Below are positions 57,084 to 64,000 of a stretch of 64,000 nt of DNA, in pieces (the first letter of the stretch is position 1; each line of letters begins with the position of its first letter). Source of the DNA: Phycisphaerales bacterium (lineage in GTDB: Bacteria; Planctomycetota; Phycisphaerae; Phycisphaerales; SM1A02); contig JAKVBT010000005.1 in assembly GCA_022446905.1 (NCBI GenBank), positions 130,181 to 194,180 of the forward strand. Reading direction: 5' to 3'. The notes under the pieces were generated by a model, which did no database searches, had not been told where the DNA came from, and saw nothing but the letters and a program-made list of their open reading frames with translations. Position numbers and translations under genes: made by a program.

Positions 57084-57718
57084 CCGCCACCTCCACTAGG
57101 TTGTTGATGCCGCCGCATCGACTCGCCCATGCAGTGGGTCCGGATTGAACCCTCTACATTCAGGTCGTAGGTTGCAAGTACTGTTCGTTGCTGCTGCGCT
57201 GCCAGACGTCGTTGCCGGGGGTCGGTGTACGGACCGACATCAAAGGACCAGTTGGCGATGCTGGCGGCCAAATCGAGCGCGCCGTGTTTCAATCCCGAAG
57301 TTGTTTCATAGGTTGATTTCAGGGTCCACCAGTCGATGTCCTCCAGTTCCGACAGGGGGGTATCCAGCAGTTCAGCAGGATCTGCAAACCAGTGGATGGA
57401 GAGCACATCGTGTGTTGGCGACCATTCAAGCCAACGCACCTCAGTGCCGTCGACTGCTTCATCACCGTCGGTGTCCTCCAGCCACATCACGACGCGATGA
57501 TCCTCAAGATCCAACAGGCATCGTGCCCGGGCGATGTACGACGAAACACGCGTCTGGGACAGGCCTGCCCGCAAGATCGAGGCTCTGGTGTCGCGTTGAT
57601 CAATGATCCCATTGGTCAGGGCATCCATCATTCCCACAATGCCCAAGGCCACAGTTGATGTCACTGAGACCGCCAGGAGCAATTCGAGCAGGGTCATGCC
57701 GCGCCGAATCCGTTTCAT
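57080..57718 (-). CDS. GspJ/PilW-like pseudopilin
   Basis: RRGMTLLELLLAVSVTSTVALGIVGMMDAL. Confidence 0.78.
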   Translation of the reverse strand: MKRIRRGMTLLELLLAVSVTSTVALGIVGMMDALTNGIIDQRDTRASILRAGLSQTRVSSYIARARCLLDLEDHRVVMWLEDTDGDEAVDGTEVRWLEWSPTHDVLSIHWFADPAELLDTPLSELEDIDWWTLKSTYETTSGLKHGALDLAASIANWSFDVGPYTDPRQRRLAAQQQRTVLATYDLNVEGSIRTHCMGESMRRHQQPSGGGG

Positions 57719-58359
57719 GGCGTGGACTCCAGCACTTGTGGCACTGGAACAAAGCGGCGGACTGTCGCAATGGGGCGTGCTTCATCGTCGCGGGCCTCAA
57801 CCTGCACTTCGACGCCCTGAATGGCGACCGACAGTGGTGGTCCGACCGATGCGACATGGCGATCCGCATCAACATGAAGGGAGAACTGTTGATAATCCTT
57901 AGGGAGGTAGCCGAGTGCTTCAGATCGTCCGGCGCGAATCTCTCCCTGGGCTTCGAGATAGCCATCCCATCCGCCGCTCTGCTCGGGTCCAGCGATGGCG
58001 TCATACCATTGTTGACTGGTGGAGAAATCCGTTGGGTCCAGGCCTGTGACGCGGGCCATCAGCATCTCACAGGCGATCGCCGCCGAAAGCATGCGGCGTG
58101 CTTGCGTCGACTGCCCCCGGCCGGCGGTCAGGGCGGAAACCACTGCAGTGGTCACCAGCAGGAGGATGACTACCGCCAACAGGGTCTCGAGAAGGGTCAG
58201 CGCGCGGCGACCGCGGGGGTGGACTGACGTGTCAAAGATGGCTGAATCGTGTTCAGGGGGCACGGATAGAGATCCTCGGTCTTCCATAGTCACCGTCGGA
58301 TCCTTGATTGGCGATCCCAAGCGGGGATTCGGGCTTGGTTGGCGATTACAGCGGCCCAA
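57715..58359 (-). CDS. GspI/PilV-like pseudopilin
   Basis: RGRRALTLLETLLAVVILLLVTTAVVSALTAG; first gene of the overlapping pseudopilin operon; exact start uncertain. Confidence 0.72.
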   Translation of the reverse strand: MGRCNRQPSPNPRLGSPIKDPTVTMEDRGSLSVPPEHDSAIFDTSVHPRGRRALTLLETLLAVVILLLVTTAVVSALTAGRGQSTQARRMLSAAIACEMLMARVTGLDPTDFSTSQQWYDAIAGPEQSGGWDGYLEAQGEIRAGRSEALGYLPKDYQQFSLHVDADRHVASVGPPLSVAIQGVEVQVEARDDEARPIATVRRFVPVPQVLESTP

Positions 58360-58420
58360 GCCCTACAAACGGAACAGGAGGGACGATCGGTGGGCAATGA
58401 GGCCCTGAAGCGACGATACT

Positions 58421-60064
58421 GTGCATATGCCGCTCCGGCTTTACCGGCACATGCTGGCGGAATTGCTTCGCGTGATCTTCCTCACGGCCGCCGTGTTGGT
58501 GGTCGTGATTGCATTCGGGGCCATCATCAAGCCATTGACCGGGGATGCCCCATTCTCGGCCATGCAGGCAATCAAATTCATCGCTTTATCCATGGTGCCG
58601 ATGTCGCAGTACGCGGTGCCATTTGCAGCAGGCTTTGGGGCCACATTGGTGATGCACCGAATGGCTGCTGACAACGAGATCTTGGCGATGTCGACATCAG
58701 GGCTGCGTTACATCGCAGTCTTGATGCCAGTGATGTTTCTTGGGCTGGTTCTCTCGATCATCATGATGATCATGGTGCAGGTCTATATTCCCAAGACTTA
58801 CGCTGTGATGGGACGGGTGCTCGCAGGCGATGTCACGGCCATGATTCAACATGCGGTTGATCAGGGCCGGCCCATTCGTTTTGGCGATATGGAAATCTGG
58901 GCTGAGTCGATGCGCGTGACTGAACAGCCGGAAACAAGTAATGCCTCAGAGCGTATTGAACTTCGCCGCATGGTTGCTGCGCGCATGAGCAGGGATGGAT
59001 CGATCGACTCAGATGTCTCGGCGGTTGGCGCTGTACTCGATCTGCATGAACGTGACGGAGTGGTATTGATTCGTATGGCCATGGACGATGCAGTGTCCTG
59101 GGATGCCGCTGGTGGTGGCCTGCGTGGATTCCCTCGGATCGAGCCCACGCATGCCATTGCCGTGCCGCTGCCCGAGCGCACCGAGCCGATGGCAATGACC
59201 TTTACCGAATTGCTCGAAGTTGATGCTTCCCCGGAACGATTCCCCGAGATAGAGCGACTTCGTCGTCAGGTTGGAGAGGCGCTACGGAAGTGGTCTGAGC
59301 GGCAGGTAGTCGCCGCGGAGTTGCAACGACAGGGTCGCGTCTTGCTGTCAAGTGCGGACCCATTGGGTAATGATTGGGAGATTGAGGCAACCGGTCTACG
59401 ACATGGCACACTGATTGCGCCCAAGGGTGGTCGGGTTCGCATCATCGAGCGGGAGCGAGATGGCCGTGCCGTGCGTTCTTTCATTGCCAGGAAAGCAATT
59501 CTGGAGGTGCAGGACTCGGGTTTGGATGCAAGTCGCCGACGCTTGCTGCTTAGCCTTGACGACGTCCGTGTCCGTGATCTTCCCGATGGCCGCCGAGACA
59601 ATCAACGGGCCACGGTGGTCATTGCCAATCTTCAGCCCCTTCCACTGGATCCCGAGGTACAAGCGGAAGTCTCGGGAAATGAAGAGGCGATGTTGGCTCG
59701 GGCAGCATCGGTTGCCGACCAGGCGCCACGTGTTAAGCGAGCGATTCGGCTCGTGGACCAAGCAACCAGCAATTTGCACGGCCAGGTCGTGAGCCGATTG
59801 TGGCGGCGTTGGGGGGTTGCGGTGTCGGCAGGATTATTGCCGCTGCTCGGGGCCGTGCTTGCTTTAAACATGAGGCACGCCCAGCCTTTGTCGATCTACT
59901 TGGTCGCATTCATCCCCTCGCTGTTGAACCTAGTACTGATCACTGGTGGCAGTGGGTTCATGCGACAGGGTGACGAGATGAGCGGGTGGTTGGTGCTATG
60001 GAGTGGCAACGTGATCCTGCTGGGCATCATTGTGGCTGGGTGGCGACGGTTGGCGAGGCACTGA
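58421..60064 (+). CDS. LptF/LptG-family permease
   Basis: N-terminal LYRHMLAELLRVIFLTAAVLVVVIAFGAIIKPL, conserved AADNEILAMSTSGLRYIAVLMPVMFLGLVLSIIMMI; C-terminal TM cluster. Confidence 0.82.
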   Translation: MHMPLRLYRHMLAELLRVIFLTAAVLVVVIAFGAIIKPLTGDAPFSAMQAIKFIALSMVPMSQYAVPFAAGFGATLVMHRMAADNEILAMSTSGLRYIAVLMPVMFLGLVLSIIMMIMVQVYIPKTYAVMGRVLAGDVTAMIQHAVDQGRPIRFGDMEIWAESMRVTEQPETSNASERIELRRMVAARMSRDGSIDSDVSAVGAVLDLHERDGVVLIRMAMDDAVSWDAAGGGLRGFPRIEPTHAIAVPLPERTEPMAMTFTELLEVDASPERFPEIERLRRQVGEALRKWSERQVVAAELQRQGRVLLSSADPLGNDWEIEATGLRHGTLIAPKGGRVRIIERERDGRAVRSFIARKAILEVQDSGLDASRRRLLLSLDDVRVRDLPDGRRDNQRATVVIANLQPLPLDPEVQAEVSGNEEAMLARAASVADQAPRVKRAIRLVDQATSNLHGQVVSRLWRRWGVAVSAGLLPLLGAVLALNMRHAQPLSIYLVAFIPSLLNLVLITGGSGFMRQGDEMSGWLVLWSGNVILLGIIVAGWRRLARH

Positions 60065-60067
60065 CTC

Positions 60068-61183
60068 ATGACTCGTATGGATCGGCACATCATGACCCGG
60101 CTTCTGCTGAACTTCGTGTTGTTATTTGCCGTGCTCTATCTCTTTGCAGCCACCATTGATGTCATTCTGAACTTGGATGAATTCATGAAACTCGCCAAGC
60201 AGTCGCTCGGCGAGGATGCGGGCTGGCTATCTACGTTGGTGACGGCCATGGGCTACGCAGTGGGCTATCACCTGCCCCAGTTGTCCCAGTTCTATGCCTG
60301 GCTGTACGGTGCGGTGCTTGTTGGCGCCATGTGTTTCACATTGGCGCAGATGAGCCGGCACCGAGAACTCGTGGCGCTGGTGGCTTCAGGGATCAGTTTG
60401 CGACGTGTTGCAGTCCCATTTATTGCCGTCGCGGTCGCATTGGCGGGCTTGCAGGTCATCAATCAGGAATTGATTCTTCCAAATCTCGCCAGTCGCCTGC
60501 TTCGATCTCACAATACGTCTCATCAGGAGACGGTGGATGCGTTTCCAATTCGATTCACAGATGATGCAGAAGGAATGTTGGTTCAAGCATCTAGTTTTGA
60601 CCCGGCGACCAAGCGTCTGATCAAACCCAGTTTCATTGAGCGCGATCAAGACGGTCGAGCCTCTCGACGTTCATGGGCGGTGTCTGCAACTTGGGATCAA
60701 GAGGAGGAGGCTTGGGTCCTCGAGAACGGTTTCTCAGTGCAGATTCACGCTGACGGAAGTGGGTCTTCGGCACCTCGGGCGGCAGCCCCAGTCAGGACGG
60801 ATCTGTCACCGACCAAGTTGACGATGCGGCGACATGGGCAGATTGCCAGCATGCTGTCTTTGGGACAGATTGCAGACATGCTTCAATGGCCTGACGCTCG
60901 AGAGGCTGCGGCCCTGCGTCGAAGTGCCATGGCTCGATTCGCCATGCTGGGGGTCAATGTGTTGGTGCTTCTGATCGCTCTGCCATTCTTTCTTGATCGC
61001 ATACCTGGACAATTGCTTGTCCGATCGGTTTGGTGCGCTCTGGTAGTGCTGCCAGCCTACTTCACTGCTGCAGGCTTCATGCTGGTGCCGCTGCCGAGTC
61101 TGAGTGTGGCTTTAGGGGTGCTCTTGCCGGTGCTGATTCTCCTTCCCGTGGGCCTGGCTCGGCTCGGGATGGTGCGCACCTGA
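60068..61183 (+). CDS. LptF/LptG-family permease
   Basis: RMDRHIMTRLLLNFVLLFAVLYLFAATIDVILNLDEF; SRHRELVALVASGISLRRVAVPFI; C-terminal TM cluster. Confidence 0.85.
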   Translation: MTRMDRHIMTRLLLNFVLLFAVLYLFAATIDVILNLDEFMKLAKQSLGEDAGWLSTLVTAMGYAVGYHLPQLSQFYAWLYGAVLVGAMCFTLAQMSRHRELVALVASGISLRRVAVPFIAVAVALAGLQVINQELILPNLASRLLRSHNTSHQETVDAFPIRFTDDAEGMLVQASSFDPATKRLIKPSFIERDQDGRASRRSWAVSATWDQEEEAWVLENGFSVQIHADGSGSSAPRAAAPVRTDLSPTKLTMRRHGQIASMLSLGQIADMLQWPDAREAAALRRSAMARFAMLGVNVLVLLIALPFFLDRIPGQLLVRSVWCALVVLPAYFTAAGFMLVPLPSLSVALGVLLPVLILLPVGLARLGMVRT

Positions 61184-61312
61184 GCTCTGCAAGCTCACAA
61201 GCCAATACCGCGCCCAAGGCTTCTGGGGGTCTACTGGTCTGCTATTTTCGGACCTGAGAAATCATCACGCCAACGTTGGAGAGCAATGCCGTTCTGGGCC
61301 GAAGTGATGCTT

Positions 61313-61335
61313 CGGCGCGAGGTGGCCTCGCGCCG
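61313..61335 (+). promoter_or_regulatory. Strong hairpin in the fliW-csrA leader region
   Basis: Perfect inverted repeat CGGCGCGAGG-TGG-CCTCGCGCCG. Confidence 0.6.
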
Positions 61336-61444
61336 CGCTTCAAGATGGTGACGCAATCGACCATCTCCTGAAGTCGGGCAGGACGCCATCCGACCCTGTC
61401 GGAATGGGCCATGAGGGCCTCTGATTGCACGAGAGGGCGACGTG

Positions 61445-61906
61445 ATGCGCGTCCAGACGACTCGATTCGGAACTGTTGAGGTCAGTGATGACCGAATTCT
61501 GAATTTCCCTGCTGGTTTGCTTGGGTTCTCCAGTTTCACCAGTTTTGCGTTGCTGCAACCTGATCAGGATGCAGTCTTTTATTGGTTGCAGTCCACGGAC
61601 TCTCCAGAGTTGGCCTTTGTTGTCACCGACCCCGCCCTGTGGTGTGAGGAATACGAGGCCACGGTCCGGCAGGACCACATGGACATCCTCGATCTCAATG
61701 GGGTCAACGATGCACGGGTGTTCGTGATCGTCAACAAGTATGACGATTCCCTCACTGCGAACCTCCAGGGACCACTGGTGGTGAATCTTCGCAATCGCCG
61801 AGGCATGCAAATCGTGCTGGCGGATCAGCGTTGGACAACGCGGAAAGAAATCGCCAAGTTGCAGCAGTCGGAATCCACACCACGCGCGGTTCGGGCAACG
61901 GCCTGA
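61445..61906 (+). CDS. fliW: Flagellar assembly factor FliW
   Basis: RFGTVEVSDDRILNFPAGLLGFSSFTSFALL, LAFVVTDPALW, NLQGPLVVNLRNRRGMQIVL; followed by csrA. GTG at 61442 is an alternative start. Confidence 0.92.
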   Translation: MRVQTTRFGTVEVSDDRILNFPAGLLGFSSFTSFALLQPDQDAVFYWLQSTDSPELAFVVTDPALWCEEYEATVRQDHMDILDLNGVNDARVFVIVNKYDDSLTANLQGPLVVNLRNRRGMQIVLADQRWTTRKEIAKLQQSESTPRAVRATA

Positions 61907-61934
61907 CACCTTCATCTGCAGAGGAGATGCCGAG

Positions 61935-62150
61935 ATGCTTGTGCTGTCACGCCGCCGCGATGAGACCATCGTCATTGGAGACGACATTCAGATCACTGTG
62001 GTCGATATTCGTGGAGATAAGGTCCGTCTGGGCATTCAAGCCCCATTCAGCGTAGGTGTGCACCGCAAAGAGTTGCGGGAAGCGATCGAGCGTGAGAATG
62101 CACAGGCCTCAACGATTCCATCGATGCCCGATCTGCAAACTGGGACCTGA
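61935..62150 (+). CDS. csrA: Carbon storage regulator CsrA
   Basis: MLVLSRRRDETIVIGDDIQITVVDIRGDKVRLGIQAPFSVGVHRKEL. Confidence 0.96.
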   Translation: MLVLSRRRDETIVIGDDIQITVVDIRGDKVRLGIQAPFSVGVHRKELREAIERENAQASTIPSMPDLQTGT

Positions 62151-62163
62151 ATTTGCTGATGAT

Positions 62164-62388
62164 TCAGTTTGGGTGACACCCACAACCGCCGCCGCCACAG
62201 CAGCCACCAGCAGGGCTACTTGGTGCAGTTTTGATGGATGCAGCATCAACTGAAAACACGCTGTGGATTCGCTCAAAAGTCCGCCCCTTGCTATCGGGAT
62301 CTTCCACCGGGGCGTCGGCTTCGGCCATGGGCCGCAGGAGGCTGATCAGGGTGCCGTCTTCAATGGCTCGGTACTCGTAGAGTGGCAT
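62164..62388 (-). CDS. FmdB-like small protein lacking the N-terminal zinc-ribbon cysteines
   Basis: MPLYEYR start and F.R.HSVF body as in FmdB proteins; only cysteines are in the C-terminal GGCCGGGGCGCHPN tail. Confidence 0.65.
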   Translation of the reverse strand: MPLYEYRAIEDGTLISLLRPMAEADAPVEDPDSKGRTFERIHSVFSVDAASIKTAPSSPAGGCCGGGGCGCHPN

Positions 62389-62405
62389 GGTGGATTCCGT
62401 GGAGG

Positions 62406-63605
62406 CTAGATGCGATCAAGCGCTTGGGTAAGGTCATCGACAAGATCTTGTGGTGTTTCGATGCCCATGGACAAACGAACCAAAGTATCGCTGATGCCCA
62501 GGGCGGCGCGTCTTTCTTGCGGGACAGAGGCATGGGTCATGATGGCCGGATGATTGGCCAGTGACTCAACTCCACCGAGTGACTCGGCCAATGCGAAAAT
62601 CCTCAGCGACTCGAGAAAGCGGGCGCAGCCTTCGGTGTCGGCATCCAAATCAATGGTGATCATGCCACCGCCGCCGGGCTGTCCATCGAGTTGCATCTGG
62701 CGGGATGCGAGATCAAACTGAGGATGACTCTCGTGCCCTGGCCAGCACATTCGTGTGACTTTCGGGTGGGCTGCCAGCATCGGGGCGATGATTGCAGCTG
62801 ATTCACAATGCCGCCGCATGCGCACGTCAAGTGTTTTGATGCCACGAAGCACCATGTACGAATCGAATGGACCGAGCACAGATCCGACAGAATTCTGGTG
62901 AAAGCGAAGGCGTTCCGCCAAAGGCTCATCGCCAGTGACCAGCAGGCCTGCGACCACATCGCTGTGACCACCCAGATACTTGGTGGCAGAGTGCATAACA
63001 ATATCGATGCCATGATCCATTGGCCGTTGCAGCATCGGTGTGGCAAACGTGTTGTCACAGGCCGTGATGATGCCGTGGCGTTTTCCAAGCGCTGCGATGC
63101 CATCCAGATCTGCCAGTTTCAGCATTGGGTTTGTAGGTGTTTCTACCCAAATCAAACGCGTGCGATCAGTGATGGCCGCTTCAGCAGCTGAGAGGTCTGA
63201 CAAGTCTGCAATGTCAAAGTGCAGTCCTGCCGAGCGTGCGCGTACCTGCTCAAACAGTCGGTGGGTTCCTCCGTAGAGGTCATCCATTACCAGCACATGA
63301 TCTCCGGATTCCAAGATGTCTAGTAAGGTCGCGATCGCAGCCAGGCCACTGGAAAATGCGAACCCCCCGCATGAGGGGTCGGTTGACTCTGCGATCTGTG
63401 ATCCTTCAAGTGTGGCAATGCATCGCTCTAGCGCGTAGCGTGTTGGGTTGTGGCTTCGGGTGTACTCAAAGCCAGCGTGTTCGCCGGGCCGCCGCTGGGC
63501 ATAGGTGGAACTTAGGGAAATGGGGGGCATGACCGCGCCCGTGATGGCATCAGGATGCTGCCCACCATGAATTGCGATTGTTCCGAGGTTCTTGCTCTGG
63601 GCCAT
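62406..63605 (-). CDS. Cystathionine gamma-synthase/lyase-like PLP enzyme
   Basis: EYTRSHNPTRYALERCIATLEGS, FSSGLAAIATLLDIL, DNTFATPMLQRPMDHGIDIVMHSATKYLGGHSDVVAG, SLGGVESLANHPAIMTHASVP. Confidence 0.92.
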   Translation of the reverse strand: MAQSKNLGTIAIHGGQHPDAITGAVMPPISLSSTYAQRRPGEHAGFEYTRSHNPTRYALERCIATLEGSQIAESTDPSCGGFAFSSGLAAIATLLDILESGDHVLVMDDLYGGTHRLFEQVRARSAGLHFDIADLSDLSAAEAAITDRTRLIWVETPTNPMLKLADLDGIAALGKRHGIITACDNTFATPMLQRPMDHGIDIVMHSATKYLGGHSDVVAGLLVTGDEPLAERLRFHQNSVGSVLGPFDSYMVLRGIKTLDVRMRRHCESAAIIAPMLAAHPKVTRMCWPGHESHPQFDLASRQMQLDGQPGGGGMITIDLDADTEGCARFLESLRIFALAESLGGVESLANHPAIMTHASVPQERRAALGISDTLVRLSMGIETPQDLVDDLTQALDRI

Positions 63606-63609
63606 GAAT

Positions 63610-63999
63610 TCAGCTCATTGTCTTTTTGCGGAGGTAATTGATCAGGTCGATTCTGGTGATCAGCCCGAGGTACTGACCATTGTCCATGACAATGGCGACT
63701 CGATCAGATTCAAAGATCGGAATGAGGTCGCGGACATCTGCATCGGGGGCAATGGTTACCAGCCGTGTGGTCATGTAGTCAGAAACAGGGTTCGCGAAGG
63801 CATGGTCATTCTCCGAGACCGCCATGAGTACATCAGATTCATCGAGGATGCCCTGTAGCTGGTGCGACTGGTCGAGTACTGCGAGTTGGCTGATGTCATA
63901 CAAACGCATCATGCGTACGGCTTGCATGACTGGCATGTCCGGCGAGATGGTGTAATCCTCATGTTCGCTGTGTCGGCGAGCGATGAGGTCGCCAAGATC
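63610..63999 (-). CDS. C-terminal CBS-domain part of a cystathionine beta-synthase-like protein (runs off the window end)
   Basis: Frame stays open to the window edge (DLGDLIARRHSEHEDYTISPDMPVMQAVRMMRLYDISQLAVLD...); ends GLITRIDLINYLRKK; adjacent to the metB-like gene. Confidence 0.75.
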   Translation of the reverse strand, partial: DLGDLIARRHSEHEDYTISPDMPVMQAVRMMRLYDISQLAVLDQSHQLQGILDESDVLMAVSENDHAFANPVSDYMTTRLVTIAPDADVRDLIPIFESDRVAIVMDNGQYLGLITRIDLINYLRKKTMS

Positions 64000-64000
64000 A

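Noticed and set aside
1-64000. CRISPR arrays, prophage, IS elements, integrons, large biosynthetic gene cluster
   Set aside because: No regularly spaced repeats, no transposase/integrase/phage structural proteins and no PKS/NRPS or similar seen in the ORF track.

Overview
This window is gene-dense, high-GC bacterial chromosome. It is probably from a planctomycete/Phycisphaerae-like lineage, inferred from a Gly-rich secretin, dockerin-like and PEP-CTERM-like tails on secreted proteins, and retained LPS-transport genes; this was not tested. It is mostly housekeeping: pdhABC, rny, efp, rsmA, lptD-like, ftsY, nusB, ribH, an ftsI/ftsL-like/LysM/rsmH cluster, sucAB, priA, carA, recQ, greA, ppx/gppA, a murC-murB-ddl-ftsQ-like block followed by a phospholipase-D/cardiolipin synthase, a four-gene GspH/I/J/K-like pseudopilin operon, two LptF/LptG-like permeases, fliW-csrA, a metB-like gene and the end of a cystathionine beta-synthase-like gene. 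One tRNA-Arg(ACG) is present. I saw no CRISPR array, prophage, transposase, integrase or recognisable defence island. The best leads are: (i) secreted proteins with dockerin-like tails, namely an agmatine deiminase/PAD-like enzyme and a protein with four tandem ~41-aa Cys-rich GACC repeats; (ii) a G11 tract inside the Gly-linker of a secretin and a C8 tract inside a signal peptide; (iii) a chagasin-like inhibitor lipoprotein overlapping pdhA; (iv) a LysM protein inside a split dcw cluster; (v) a GspK-like pseudopilin with an apparent beta-helical passenger; (vi) structured non-coding stretches upstream of rny, fliW-csrA, greA and tRNA-Arg. All family names are from by-eye recognition of motifs in the supplied translations; no searches were run.
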